Source of the DNA: Plotosus lineatus
Taxonomy: Eukaryota > Chordata > Actinopteri > Siluriformes > Plotosidae
NCBI GenBank assembly: GCA_024760905.1
Contig: CM045745.1
Span: 17,662,782-17,726,781 of the forward strand
Direction of reading: 5' to 3'
DNA: 64,000 nucleotides
Shown here: one piece after another, positions 1 to 12,600 of the stretch
Numbering within the stretch: position 1 is the stretch's first letter
How the letters are laid out: every line of letters begins with the position of its first letter
The notes under the pieces: generated by a model
Databases searched by the model: none
The model's input: only the letters and a program-made list of their open reading frames with translations
Told to the model about the DNA's origin: nothing
Program-made: the position numbers and the translations under genes

Positions 1-290
1 GTGGGCGGCATGGTGGCGTAGTGGTTAGCACGTCCGCCTCACAGCAAGAAGGCCTTTTGATTCCAGGCCTGGGTGTTTCTGTGTGGAGTTTGCATGTTCT
101 CCCCGTGCTTGGTTGGGTTTCCTCTGGGTACTCTGGTTTCCTCCCACAGTCCAAAAACATGCACGGTAGGTTGTTCCAAATTGCCCGTAGGTGTGACTGA
201 GCCTGTATGTGGCCTGGCAAACCATACGGTATATTGTTGTGATCACAGCCATGACAATCCTTGTTTGAGCATTATTCAAGCCTCAGGGAT
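1..290 (+). mobile_element. tRNA-derived SINE, family C (HE1-like)
   Basis: The head GGCGGCATGGTGGCGTAGTG with a following B-box-like TTGATTCCAGGCC is tRNA-like. It is followed by the body common in fish SINEs (TGTGGAGTTTGCATGTTCTC, then a cytosine-rich 'CCCACAGTCCAAA' block). Similar copies in this window: 8985-9186 (-), 58270-58467 (-), 30733-30826 (+, head only). The 3' boundary is vague. Confidence 0.75.
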
Positions 291-386
291 CGACGTCCAT
301 TCCACGCGATTGGATGTACATATAGAGATATGTGTATATATCTCTGTGTGTGTAACATAGTGCTAATCTAAATACTGCTGAAAAAA

Positions 387-690
387 TTAGCTTTTCGGCT
401 GTTGTTTGAAGACACCCAGTGACTCAGCTGTCCGGGACATCAAGAGGAAGTTCATTCCAGCACCTTGGATCCAGAAGAGACGAGTGTAGATGCATTTTCC
501 CTTGTCCCGTGGTAGAAGGAGGGAGCAGTCCAGCAGTGCTAGAGGATCTGAGAGAACACGGTGCACTGCCGGGTATAAGTGCTTTGAGGTAGGAGGGTGC
601 AGGTCCATTTTTGGCTTTATAGCCAAGCATTAGTGTTTGGAATTTCATGCGAGCAGCAACAGGAAGCCAGTGGAGAGATCAGTAGAATGG
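387..690 (-). pseudogene. L2-clade LINE fragment, C-terminal reverse transcriptase end
   Basis: Read on the minus strand it gives LHWLPV-like sequence then MKFQTLMLGYKAKNGPAPSY, and later DPRCWNELPLDV. This is the typical tail of L2/CR1-type reverse transcriptase proteins (YKALNG.AP.YL ... LWN.LP). No catalytic domain remains; frames are broken. Confidence 0.7.
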
Positions 691-1282
691 AGTGGTATGG
701 TAAAATATGGGAAGGTTGGTTTTAACCTTTAGCGGGTCCTATCAAACATTTGCGTGAATTGGAAAGCATTTTACATGGGTGTTGTATTAAAACACTTCAG
801 GGTTCTCCTAGGTGCTATGCTATAGGAATAGACGGTACATTCTTGTACATTTTCATGTATATAACTTTTCGCTGGTGCAGTACCCTCAAAGGTAATCATT
901 TAAACCCTTTGTATATTTAGGAAATAAAAAAGGTACGGTCGTTGCCTTGAGGTAGACTAATGACCCTATAGTATACTGTATAGGTTAAATGTATATTGTT
1001 GGACAGATATGGACTCCAATCCACTCCTATTTAGGATTGGAACTCTATTGATGATGAGCTAAAATGCATGAGTTAACCAATGTTTAAAAAGCAATCAAAA
1101 TTAAAATTGTCCAAAGGTGTTGGATTTGGCTTTGCCTGCTCTTCAAAACTGTCTTTCTATTATAAAAATATCCCGTCTTTACAATTTATACAAATTAATA
1201 GTTACCAGTCTTGTTTAACATGAAGCTATTTCTGATAACCTGGTCATGCTTTTCATTTTTTTCATTTTATAATAACTATTTT
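691..1282. other. no gene seen
   Basis: AT-rich, non-coding upstream flank with no ORF of note and no repeat I recognise. Confidence 0.5.
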
Positions 1283-1604
1283 GGGCAGTGGTGGTCTAGT
1301 GGTATAGATGCTGGATCACTGATCCTAAGGTTGGGGGTTCGAGTCCCACTTGCCACAGGTTGTCACTGTGCCCCCCAGTGCAGCTAACTGGGTTATCAAA
1401 GGCCGGCCATGTCTCCCACTGTCTATGGTGTGAGGTTCATGTAAAAGAACAATTGCTGAATTTCGACAAGAGTAGCTGCAAAGCCGTCGGCGTGTTTCCA
1501 CCCTGTGATGGCTTGGCGAGCTGTCCAGGGTGTACTCTGCCCTCGTCCAGAGTCGGCTGGGATGGCCGCCAGCCTCCCCGCGACCCTAATTAGGATTAAG
1601 CGGT
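1283..1604 (+). mobile_element. tRNA-derived SINE, family A with L2-type tail
   Basis: The head GGGCAGTGGTGGTCTAGTGG (A-box) and GGTTCGAGTCCC (B-box) resemble a tRNA-Glu-like promoter. The body contains a GCTAACTGGGTTATCAAAG block. The tail reads CGACCCTAATTAGGATTAAG, resembling L2 LINE ends. Other copies with this tail: 7133-7385, 20301-20612, 36942-37281 (+), 39392-39730, 51511-51757, 54203-54440 (-). Confidence 0.8.
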
Positions 1605-2585
1605 TAGGTATTTCACGTAGTCTAGATGATAGAACTTTTTTTATCATGTTTTTTTTGTGACCATTTTTGTGGATTATAGAGTATTGGATGTATGTTTATA
1701 TCTTTTCTAAGGACACATCATCCAAGTGTGTCTTCCGAAAAACTGCAGTCTCCTTTTTTTCCTGGGCGGTGCTAATTATTTGTCAAATCACCCAAAACAG
1801 TTTTGTTAATGCATGAGCATGAGTTGAAAATGAAATGTTATACTGTGCTGCTCATTAGTAAACATCTCCATTATGAGAGCCTTGGCAACTCAGGAGATTG
1901 TGGAATATTTAATTGACGAGTGGAAAATGGAACAAAAATGCTTCCAGCTTGTAAGTGCAAAGCCAGCATACATTTCATAAATAATTCCAGGAAGAAAGTT
2001 CATAAAGAAGAAGAATTATCATAAAGTTTGCATCAAAGAATTACTAATAATGATTAATGAAAATACAAACTTGTTTTATTATGTTATACTTCCATTTCAC
2101 TGGACTACAGCATGCAAGGATCGTAGCGGAAAGGCGCGCAACGCAGTCTACGGAAAAGCTTCGGCATTTTTACACGGTAAACGGGTGAAAATCCTACGGA
2201 AAAGTGCAATTATTACACCCCCATTTCATGTTCAAAAGCATGTTCACGGAATATTTTGGCCTGCCGGAAGCATACGGAAGTGGAGGAAGACTTGAGGAAT
2301 AACCACAGAATCACACAGAATGACACAAAAGATGAGGGAATAATTGCGGAACGTTTGTGAATGACAACATTTTTGCTTCTGTAAGTCTGCCGTTCTCCAG
2401 TGAAATGGGGGTATAAGCGAGTTTTAATTTACCGTATCACATTATAAATATAAAAATTAATTATTTATGTGGTTATTGAGTGTATTTGACTCTAATTATG
2501 ATTAAGTGGCTCAGAAAATGAGTGAATGATATTCTTAGTAGAGCAGCCAGTCCCCCCAATATACAGTTTCTCTTCATATTTATGT
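1605..2585. other. no gene seen
   Basis: AT-rich flank. An 81-codon ORF at 2050-2295 has no recognisable domain; a short ACGGAAAA motif recurs there. I do not call it a gene. Confidence 0.4.
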
Positions 2586-3090
2586 GGGGCCGGTGGTGTA
2601 GTGGTTAGGGTGCTGCACTCATGATTGAGAGGTTTTGTGTTCAAATCCGAGTTAGATAATAACTCTTTATTGTCAAAATACATGAAATTTGCTCTGGGAA
2701 CCTGTCGCCACTGTGTAGCACCAGTTATTTCATTGTTCTATCCTTTGATGCTGAGCACCATGCAGGAAGCAACAACTGCCAAATTTTAATGTCTTATGGT
2801 ATGACGTGGCCGAATTCGAACTCCAACCTTCCGGAGGATAAGGCAGACACTCTACCAACTGAGCTAACTGTGCTAAGACCCCTGGGCAAGGTCTTAACCA
2901 CAAGTGTGACTCTGTTCACCCAGCAGTATAAATGGGTACCAGTAAAAATATACTGGGAAGGTAACTTGAGATGGATTAGTGTCCCATCCAGGAGGAGTTG
3001 AACTCCTGGTCGCTTCACGCTACAGAAACCGGGGATGAGCACCTGCCCGATGAGCCTTCTACGGCTCGGGTGTAAAAATCCCAATAGACT
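2586..3090 (+). mobile_element. SINE family B interrupted by a SINE family D copy
   Basis: The family B head (GGGGCCGGTGGTGTAGTGG) ends near 2655 and its body resumes near 2872 (GTGCTAAGACCCCTGGGCAA). The inserted segment, about 2660-2871, is an antisense tRNA-derived SINE whose reverse complement carries AGCTCAGTTGGTAGAG and a GTTCGAATTCGG B-box. A second family D copy is at 28010-28237. Confidence 0.7.
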
Positions 3091-3221
3091 TGACCTGAAT
3101 GATTGTATTTTAATTATAAATATTTAGATTACTTTAAGAATTGTCAGGATGCTTTTTACAAAAAGTAAAAATATATTTATAATGCTATGGATGACTTTTT
3201 ACTTAAATAATAAACCCATGT

Positions 3222-4112
3222 CTGGAGTGGCAGAGAAGTATGTTAGAGTGGTGCAGGACATGCATGAGAGATGTATGAGAGATGTAAGACACTGGTGAGG
3301 TGTGCTGTCGGTGTGACAGAAGAGTTCAAGGTGGAGGTGGGACTGCATCAAGGGTCAGCTCTGAGCCCCTTCTTGTTTGCTATGGTGATGGACAGGTTGA
3401 CAGACCAGGTTAGACAAGAATCTCCATGGAGTATGATGTTTGCAGATAACATTGTGATCTGTAGTGAGAGCAGAGAACAAGTGGAGGAAAATCTAGAGAG
3501 CTGAAGGTATGCCCTGGAAAGGAGGGTACTTCGGCTCAACAATCCAGAGCAATGGAGAGTGTGGAAAAAAGGTAAAGAAGCGTGTGCAGGCAGGTTGGAA
3601 TGGTTGGAGAAAAGTATCCGGTGTGATGTGTGATAGGAAGGTATCGGCAAGAATGAAAGCAAAAGTGTACAATACGGTGTTGAGGCCAGCGATGTTGTAT
3701 GGTTTAGAAACAGTGGCCCTGGGGAAAAATCAGGAGGCAGAGCTGGAGGTAGCAGAGATGAAAATGTTGAGGTTCTCTTTGGGAGTAACGAGGATGGATA
3801 GGATCAGGAATGAGCACATCAGAGGGACAGCGCATGTAAGACGTTTTGGAGACAAAGTCAGAGAGGCTAGATTGAGATGGTTTGGACATGTACAGAGGAG
3901 GAATAGTGAGTATATTGGTAGTAGGATGCTGAGGTTGGAACTACCAGGCAAAAGGCCCAGAGGAAGAACAAAGAGGAGATTTATGTATGTGGTGAAGAAG
4001 GACATGAAGGTAGTTGGAGTAAGAGTAGAAGATACAGAGGATAGGGTGAGATGGAGGCGGAAGGTTTGCTGTGGCGACCCCTGAAGGGAACAGCCGAAAG
4101 GAAAAGAAGAAG
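3222..4112 (+). pseudogene. 5'-truncated RTE-like LINE (copy 1)
   Basis: Covers the second half of the reverse transcriptase and the C-terminal region of the same family as 59638-62774. The catalytic box reads MMFADNIVICSE, so the second Asp of FADD is Asn. A deletion near 3500 removes about 120 nt present in the 60 kb copy (after 'EENLES'). The C-terminus (RWFGHVQRR ... CCGDP) and the 3' tail CCGAAAGGAAAAGAAGAA are intact. Dead copy. Confidence 0.85.
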
Positions 4113-4445
4113 AACAAACCTGTTGCTGGTTAAATCTATTGCTATTACGTATATAAACAATATTATAACCCTAAAAAACTCAATTAAGCATCTGCTGACT
4201 GGAAAAGAAAAAAGTAGACAAAGCTTCTAACAGGCAGCTCTAATGATTTGAAATGAAACTAGATGAGGCAATTTTAAAATGAGTTTGAAATTCAATTGGA
4301 TCGTTTAAGTGACAAATCATTTAATTAGACACTTTCCAGCCTACATGCTTGCTGTACTGATGATAATTAGCGCACAGATAACCAATTAAACATCTTCATT
4401 TAAATGTGGAGTTGAAAAGTATTCAACAATTACTGCTTTCTTCTT
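4113..4445. other. no gene seen
   Basis: AT-rich non-coding sequence between two repeats; nothing recognised. Confidence 0.5.
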
Positions 4446-4796
4446 TCATCCATTCATTTTCTGAACTGCTTAATCCTAATTAGGGTCACAGAGCGGCTGG
4501 AGCCCATCTCGGTCGACTCCAGATTACACCCTGGAGAGATCGCAAGGCCATTGGAGGGCCACACTCACACAAACATTCATACTCCAACTTACACCTAGGG
4601 GTAATTTAGACCAGCCAATTAACCTACTGTGCATGTTTTTGGCCTGTAGGAGGAAACCAGAGTACCTGGAGGGAACCCATGCAAGCACGAGGAGAATATA
4701 TGAACTCCACTCAGAAACTTCCAAGCTAGGAATCAAACCCAGGACCTTCTTGCAGTGAAGCGAACATGCTAACCGCTACACTACCGTGCTGCCTTG
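4446..4796 (-). mobile_element. SINE family C, antisense, with L2-type tail
   Basis: On the minus strand the head (GGCAGCACGGTAGTGTAGCG) is at the high-coordinate end. The tail (reverse of TTAATCCTAATTAGGGTC) shows that family C uses the same L2-like 3' tail as one subtype of family A. Confidence 0.75.
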
Positions 4797-5439
4797 CGTG
4801 AAGACATTCTTATCAAGTACAAATATGAAGTTATTTTAACTGTGCATTTTATATAAAAAAAATACTGTACATAAATAAATAAACTACCCTCAAATTAAAA
4901 CAGATTAAATTGAGTGAATAGAAATACTGTATAAGAAGTGTCATCATTGACATAAAGTATAGCCAGTGCATTTTGGTGTGAATTCAGATCTCGTTATTCT
5001 GTTAAAAATACTAACAGCAATGAATTAGTGTCAGTGTCAGAGAATTTATTTAAAAAAAAACAAAAAAAAAAAACTGGCCATTAATCCAATTTCAGTAAGT
5101 GTCATGCTTTTTTCTGTCATCTCGCTCCTGCCTCATCCCCACTGCTCCAGCTCGCTAGAGCATTGCAACCACCCACAGCAATTATCACACCTTTTTAGGT
5201 CTTTTTTTTTTAATTTTTTATTTTTTATTTTTGATATCTGGGGTGTAATATAGGCCGTTGGATATAATTAGAGGCTATCACTTATCTTAGGCACATTTTA
5301 GAAGGTTTAGAAGGTTGAGAAAGTTTAGAAGGTTGCTGATTGATTGCTGATTGGTTGCTGAAGCAGCTCGGGGAAGCATTGGCAGATGAAATAGAGTTTA
5401 TTTAATTCAACTTAATTTCCAGAACCGCTTTATATTGGA
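4797..5439. other. no gene seen
   Basis: Low-complexity AT-rich sequence with A and T runs (5052-5072, 5202-5230) and short GAAGGTT repeats near 5300. No ORF. Confidence 0.5.
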
Positions 5440-5906
5440 AGGAATCGCAGCTGCGGGGGGGGGGGGGGCACAAGCCAGTGTTCATCCTCACGCCGGTCCC
5501 AAGCCCAGATAAATGCAGAGGGTTGCGTCAGGAAGGGCATCCGACGTAAAACCAATGCCACATATAACATGTGAGTCAAAAATAAGAATTCCATACCGGA
5601 TCGGTCGAGGCCCGGGCTAACAACGACCGCCATCAGTGCTGTTAACCAACAGGTTGCTGGTGGAAATTGGACTACTGTTGGTCGAAGAAGGAGAGGTGGG
5701 AGGCGTGTCCGTAGGCAGAGAGAGAAGAGGAAAGGCATGAGTATAGGACTGAGTGTAGGATGGATATGGTGAAGGAGGACATGAAGGTAGTTGGTGTAAG
5801 AGAAGAAGATGCAGAGGACAGGGTGAGATGGGGGCAGATGATTTGCTGTGGTGACCCCTGAAGGGAACAGTCGAAAGGAAAAGAAGAAGAAGAAGAAGAA
5901 GAAGCT
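5440..5906 (+). mobile_element. internally deleted RTE-like LINE (5' end fused to 3' end)
   Basis: 5450-5757 matches the 5' region of the LINE at 59638-62774 (poly-G start, CCCAAGCCCAGATAAATGCA, then the basic linker before the endonuclease). At about 5757-5762 it jumps to the last ~150 nt of the same family (ATGGTGAAGGAGGACATGAA ... GGTGACCCCTGAAGGGAACA, (GAA)n). About 2.7 kb, comprising endonuclease and reverse transcriptase, is missing. Both ends needed for mobilisation in trans are kept. Confidence 0.8.
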
Positions 5907-5959
5907 GTTCTAGCTGACTTTAGGCAAAGTTCAGGTTCACCCTGAACAGCTACAATCAT

Positions 5960-6065
5960 GTTTATACCTAGGTGCTTGTTTTTCTGCATGTTTATGCACT
6001 GTAGGAAGAAACCAGTGCACCCAGAGGAAACTCACACAAACATGGGGAGAACATGCAAACTCCAG
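5960..6065 (-). repeat. SINE family C fragment, antisense
   Basis: Contains antisense body blocks (GTGCACCCAGAGGAAACTCA, GGGGAGAACATGCAAACTCC). Truncated at both ends. Confidence 0.6.
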
Positions 6066-6461
6066 AGCGGTTTTTTAAAAAAGTTCCTTACTTTGCAGCG
6101 CCGTTAAACAGGCACAGGTCAAGAGATCTGGCAAAACATGCTGTCAAAGACAAACCAACAAGTCCAAAATGAAAGCACAGATCACATACAGAGAACAAGG
6201 TTATCCGTGGTGCAGGCAGGTAAACGGTAATGAGAGGCAGAACCAAGTCAGGCTGCGGGAGAGCAGACAGAATAATACAGGCTTTTCAGAGAACATTTCA
6301 GAGCTGGGTGTTGGGTGAGCAGGTGCTTGAGTGTGATTAGGGAACAGGTGTGTGCTTCTTAGTATGATGCATGTCAGCAGTCAGGTGAGTGCCTGGAGCA
6401 TGCAGATGATGTAATGACTGCATTTTACCCTTCAGTATGATTTTTTAATTATTATTATTAT
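6066..6461. repeat. unclassified dispersed repeat, possibly LTR-derived
   Basis: Purine-rich, lacking ORFs; resembles the non-coding ends of fish LTR elements ('GAACAAGGTTATCCG', 'GAGAGGCAGAACC'). I cannot show paired LTRs here. Confidence 0.3.
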
Positions 6462-6802
6462 TATTACAGTGCTTATTCCCTTTTCAGGGGTCACCACAGC
6501 GAATCATCTGATCCGCATGTTTGATTTGGGATAGGTTTTTACATCGAATGCCCTTCCTTACACAACCCTTTAACATGGGGCGGGAACACGCTGATGGCTG
6601 TGCAGCTACTGTTGTCGAAAATCAGCAATGGTTCTTTTACATGAACCTCTCACCATAGACCGTGAGAGACATGGCCGGCCTTTGATAACTCGGTTAGCTG
6701 CACTGAGAGGGACAGTGACAACCTTGTGGAAAGTGGGACTCGAATCCCCAACCCTAGGATCAGCAATCCAGCACCCTTTACCACCAAGCCACCACTTCCC
6801 TC
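6462..6802 (-). mobile_element. SINE family A, antisense, with RTE-LINE-type tail
   Basis: The high-coordinate end carries the antisense head (GGTGGTAAAGGGTGCTGG when reversed). The low-coordinate end carries the tail that matches the 3' end of the RTE-like LINE (reverse of GATTCGCTGTGGTGACCCC). Confidence 0.75.
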
Positions 6803-6844
6803 TGTTTATTTATTTGCATAGAGTTACATAAATAAGTCCATGGG

Positions 6845-7107
6845 CTTTTTACACCCAAGCCATAGTGGGTCACTAGGCCGGTGCTTATCCTCGGTTTCCA
6901 TAGCGTGAAGCGACCACGAGTTCAACTCCTCCTGGATGGGACGCTAGTCCATCGCAGGTTACCTTCCCAGTATATTGTTACTGGTACCCATTTATACTGC
7001 TGGGTGAACAGAGGCACACTTGTGGTTGAGACCTTGCCCAGGGGTCTTAGCACGGTGAGAGTCTCACTGGGATTCGAACTCACAACCTCCTGATCATGAG
7101 CATATGT
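6845..7107 (-). mobile_element. SINE family B, antisense
   Basis: Reverse complement of the 18805-19100 copy: ACCTTCCCAGTATATTGTTA, the GTCCATCGCAGGTTACC block and the B-box GGGATTCGAACTC. Confidence 0.8.
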
Positions 7108-7132
7108 ACTATTAAATATGTTATTTTGAGAA

Positions 7133-7385
7133 GGTGGTGGCCTAGTGGTAATAGTTGCCTGATCGCTGATCCTAAGGTTGGGGGTTCGAGTCCCACTCTC
7201 CACAAGGTTGTCACTGTCCTTTGCTGACTTTTGTAAAGAGTATCTGCATAGCTGTCAGTATGTTTCTGTCCTGCAATGGCCTGGCAAGCTGTCCAGGGTG
7301 CACTCTGCCCTTGCCCAGAGTCAGCTGAGATGGGCACCAGCCTGACTGTGACCCTAATTAGGATTAAGCAGCTCAGAAAATGAAT
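7133..7385 (+). mobile_element. SINE family A with L2-type tail, partly deleted
   Basis: Head GGTGGTGGCCTAGTGGTAAT, B-box GGTTCGAGTCCC, tail GTGACCCTAATTAGGATTAA. The TGTCTCTCACTGTCTATG block seen in sister copies is missing. It lies only about 190 bp upstream of the tbc1d19 start codon. Confidence 0.75.
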
Positions 7386-7575
7386 GAAATGTTATTTTGA
7401 ATAAAATCAGTGTGTAAATAAAGGACACTGGAGGTAGGAACCATTCTTCGGTGTCTTTGTTTCCTGCCGGATCCGTTCGTCAGTTGCTAAGATACGGTGC
7501 TTCGTGCTTTGGATGCCGCACGAGAAAACAAAGCTGAAATAATCAGTAAGCTTCAGAATATTAATATCTATCAGG

Positions 7576-7671
7576 ATGGACGAAGGAGCAGAGATATCCG
7601 TAACCATTGCTCAAGTTGTCCAGCGACTCAGAGGAACTCATTTACACTCCCAGCTCGAGAAACAGGCCAAA
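7576..7671 (+). CDS. tbc1d19: tbc1d19 coding exon 1
   Basis: Encodes the first 32 residues, beginning [18 protein letters not shown]. The ATG context is strong (A at -3, G at +4). An in-frame TAA at 7540-7542 excludes an upstream in-frame start. The donor is AAA|GTGAGA and the exon ends in phase 0. The 5'UTR and promoter presumably lie just upstream (about 7430-7575), but no transcription start can be fixed from sequence. Confidence 0.93.
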
Positions 7672-9544
7672 GTGAGAAGGCTAGTTTAGCCTCACTGACC
7701 CCAGCATGCACATCCAGTACAGCTCACACTTAAGCGCACTGTGTTTCTCACCGGGACTGTCAGAAGTCCCACACTAGGTAAAGCTGTTCACTGATATGTC
7801 TGCTTGTATTTTAATAACAGGAGTGTTTACACAGACCGGAGATAAAGTTAGAATCATTAAAAGAAGATGTCCGGCATTTTTTACGAGCTTCAGGTAAGAA
7901 GGTGCGCCGCTCACTGCAGGAAAGATGCAGGAGATGCTGTCATTGTTTTCTGCGTTTCCGACAGAATGACGTGAGAAAGATCATCCTTTTCCACTGTTTG
8001 TGTTTAGGTTGGGAGAGGAAGTTACAAAATGCAGTGTGCAGAGAATTACACATGTAAGTTCAATTTATTTTTGAAATAATTCTCCTCATTTTAGTCTATT
8101 TATCCTTATTAATTACACCACAGACCGTTAGAAATAAAGGTACCAACTAATTTCATATATGATGTATATGTGTGTGTGTATATGTATGTATGCATGTATA
8201 GTATACAGTAGATAGATAGATAGATAGATTGGGATCCCCGCAACCACCGAATTCCGCAAAGTTAGGATCAAGCCCCCCCTCCACCCCCCCCCCACACACA
8301 CACTGACATAAATGTATATATACATGTATATGTGTTTATAATATCAATAAATACATATTCAATACTTAAATGCTTATAATAACAATTAAACATTCAAAAT
8401 TAATGCATAAGATGTAAATAAAATATAAATACAGATGTGCACCTATAAAAATGTAACTTGTTTTGGGTTGTTTTTTTTTTTGTTTGTATTTGTTTGTTTG
8501 GGTTTTTTTTTTTTTTTTTTTTGCATAATTGTCCTTGTTTTGCGGCATTTTTTAATTCGATTAATATTTAAAAAAATGTATTGAAGCCACATGAATTGAA
8601 AGGTGAAGTAGCCAGGGACCCCTGTGTGTGTGTATGTGTGTGTATATATATATATATATATATGGGCAGTGGTGGTCTCGTGGATAGGGCACAGGATCGC
8701 TGATCCTAAGGTTGGGGGTTTGAGTCCCCACAAGGTTGTCACTGTCCCCCCCAGTGCACCTATATATATAGCGTAGGCCTCCGTCAGTCCCGAAGGACTA
8801 TGGCTGCGCTCTGGCCCGTATCCCGACTGGTGATACTCCCCAGTGCGCAGAGCCTGGGTAGGGAGTAATGAGGGACAGGCTGTTACCCAAGCAGCAAGTC
8901 CCCCCCCTGTCTCGGCGCCACCGGAAGGATCCAATGGAAGGGCAAGTGCCGATACAACTGGGTTCCAGTGCCGCTGCAGGAGAGAAACTACGGTCAATTT
9001 AGACCGGCCATTTAACCTACAGTGCATGTCTTTGGATTGCGGGGGAAACCGGAGCACCCGGAGGAAACCCGCACAAGCACGGGGAGAACATGCAAACTCC
9101 ACACAGAAACGCCCAGGCCGGGAATCAAACCCGGGCCTTCTTGCTGTGAGGCGGACGTGCTAACCACTACGCCACCGTGCCGCCACCTATATATATATAT
9201 ATATATATCTATATATATATGTATGTGTGTGTGTGTCTTTCTCGGAGTCGCCACAGTGAATCAACTGATTCGCACGTTTGATTTGGCAGAGGTTTTTATG
9301 TCGGATGCCCTTCCTGACACAACCCTTTCGCAAGGGACAGAAACACACTGACGGCTTTGCAGCTACTCTTTACAAAAGTCAGCAATGGTTCTTTTACATG
9401 CCACTCACCATAGACAGTGAGAGACATGGCCTGCCTTTGATAACCCAGTTAGGTGCACTGGGGGGACAGTAACAACCTTGTGGGGACTCAAACCCCCAAC
9501 CTTAGGATCAGCGATCCTGTGCCCTATCCACGAGACCACCACTG

Positions 9545-9630
<86 letters not shown>

Positions 9631-12600
9631 GTGTGTGTGTGTGTGTATATGGATATAATGTGTATGTATATATGTGTGTGTGTGTGTGTGATGGATGGGA
9701 TGGATGGATGGATGTTACGTGACGGGTATTACATCTGACTCATTGGTATGACTTACAGATAAGACTTTTTTTCTAAAATATTTTATCGATTTTGCATTAT
9801 TGATGGTTTTGTATCAACTTACGCTCTTTAATGCATTTCTAGGTTTAAAACTCTTTACACTCTTTAATGCATTTCTGTGCTTTTTGGAGACCTGAGAAAA
9901 CTATTTCCACATGTAATAAGAACATACATCAATCCTGAAAGTCCCACATCATAGCCATCCTGTGTCCACAGATGTTCATTACATGCACCTTTCAGCTTGT
10001 CTCCTTTTCTGTACAAGCTGGTAAAGATCGTAGTGCACAGGGAAGCTAACGCTAACGGATGCAGGCTGATACGCTCTGGTACAGGACGATACTGCAAGTT
10101 ATTGACCATTCAGTTTGTCTTTGCCATATAATAAAGATGTTTATTTCCTGCTCTTATTAACAGGAATATTCATGCTTTACCTAGCCAGAGTGCAGTATTG
10201 ATGATTTAGAGGATTGGACAGTTGTTCCTCAAAAATTGGATTACATCTACAAACACACGGTGTAAAAAATGTTGAACGTTCTCTCTGTGACTAATTTATG
10301 GCTGTTTATGCCCCTGCAATGTCACTGACTATAACAAGTTGACTGGTGTTTTCATTGAAGTACAGAGCCAATGAGAGTTTTCTTTAAACTAGGAGACAAA
10401 AAAACAACCTGAATTATTAACCAAGATTAGGTTATTATTAAATTAATATTAATTTGATTTTTCTATTTGGGTACATTAGATGGTGTTAACTGCCATTTGC
10501 CTATGAACTAACTGAACATGGAGAATTATTTGAGTTCTAAGTTCTAAGTTTTTGATGGCGATCTTGTGTTTGAACATAATGAAAAAAACAACGAGTACAC
10601 TGCATGGTCAGAAGTTTGTGTAAACCTGACACAGGTATGTGGTTCTTCTCCAGACTGTTGCCACATGGTTAAAGGCACCAAAAATGTGTAGAATATCTCT
10701 GTGTGATGTTTTAGTACAAATTTTCTTCACTGAAAATACAGGGCCAAAAACATGTTTCAATTTGCCTTGACCTCAACCCATGGAACACCTTTACAACTGT
10801 AATGTCTCCTCACGTTACAGTGCCTGACCTCACTCATGTTCTTTTTGCTGGATGGGAAATTCTGACAGCCACGCCCCAAAATCACATAGAAAGCCTTACC
10901 AGAAAACCTTCTATCTGTTTCCACCAATCACTGATCATCAAAATAAACTAAATTAGACATTATTGTTACTTTAAGACTTAAAGCAAGGTGATATCACCAA
11001 GATGGCCCCATTTCAGAATTGGAACAGTAATGTCCAGTCTAGTTTTTTTTTTTTCCATTTCTTTTGATGATCAGTGATTGGTTGAAACAGGTGGAAGGTG
11101 TGGCTACTATTTGGTTGAAGTGAAAACCTGCACCCACACCGGCCCTTTGTTCCCCTGGTCCAAAGTTAACGCAATTTCCTTCTATTTCAGCTGCCAAATA
11201 ATGTTCCATTGTGTTGGTTTTCTCTGGGTACTCTAGTTTCCTCCCACAGTACAAAGACATGCACATTAGGCTAACCGATTGTTCCAAATTGCCCCTAGAT
11301 GTACGTGTAAATGGTTGTACTGGGACGGTCTGGTGAGATGTTCAGGGTGTGTGCTGCTGGCTGATCTGACAGGAAAATTAAGTTTATATGAATGCGCTTG
11401 TAATAGTACATTATATGGCTGAAACTATTTGTACTCCCGGACATCACATCCATATGTGGGCTTTTCCCAGACAGTTTTTACAAAGTTAAAATTATAAAAC
11501 CAGTTACATATGATTGATATTTTTTCCTGTATCTTTATACATGAATGTTGGCCTCCACTTTTTACTCTCGTGATCCAGAACAGGCAACAAATCTGGCAGT
11601 TAGTTTATTTCCTTACAGGTAGTAGTAAATCAGGCTAGAGAAATTTAACAGTGACAAACCACAGCTCCCACAATACGGCTGATTTTATTTATTCTGCTCG
11701 TACCAGTCATCTGCAAATAAACAAGCAGCATTACATATTTCAAGTAAAGTTGACTGGAGAAAATGGTTGGGTCCAATGTATTTGTGATTTTATGGATGTT
11801 TAGAGGAAATTTGTGTTGGTCTCCTTCGCACCTAGAGAAACATTCCTCTTAAACTGTTTTATTCAGTCGTAACAGCCATCATCACCTCAAGAAAGTGACC
11901 TCAGAGAAGTCTATTCAAGTTCCCTTTCAGTTGGTTTTAGAACTGTACTTTAATCTGAAATACAATTACTGAGCTTCCTTCTCCTTATAAGTCAACACAA
12001 TTTAATTATTTTATTAAATTTAAAAAACTGACACCTGCTGAATTTAAAGGATATTTTGCAGAAGGCATTCCAAATGAATACGGTACAGTAACATTACCAT
12101 TAGGTCAGGAATACTAAAGATTAGTAAATTGTATCCAATAATGTACAGAATCTGCTCTATACAGTTTGATTCATTTTATTTTATTAAGGGTGATAAAGTT
12201 CTGGATTAATCCGGAATTCTGCTTTTAAGGTCCCAGATCAATCAGATATTCCGGTTTTTGGTTTTTAAGTAAGTTTAAGTATAAAATCACTCTCTCCAAG
12301 TTACGACGTACGTGAGTTATGACCACCCGTACTTACGACCATGTCTAGCAGATGCCTATTATGAGTTTACTGTATATATCCGGCAGTGCAGCACGTAAGA
12401 TAGTTGTGGCAGCCCAGCATCGCACACTCACAGCGTTCTACCGCTACACTCAGTGATTCGATATTGTCGCAGTAACATCTCGTTTACAGTACAATTTTAC
12501 ATTCATTTACTGTACACCGTTACCATGGCCCCCAAGAGGAAGTCCGATTCATCAGATGGTAATTCTATTAAAGAAAGCAAGGAAGGCACTGTCGTCAGAG

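Noticed and set aside
1283..1355. Possible functional tRNA gene
   Set aside because: A- and B-box-like motifs are present, but the sequence does not fold as a full tRNA cloverleaf by eye and the same head occurs in over ten SINE copies.
2050..2295. 81-codon ORF with repeated ACGGAAAA
   Set aside because: Short, unusual composition, no recognisable domain, no splice or promoter signal.
8843..9351. ORFs of 106 and 109 codons over SINE sequence
   Set aside because: They are SINE-C body read in several frames (the 'CMSLDCGG', '[17 protein letters not shown]' pattern recurs at every SINE-C copy), not a protein family.
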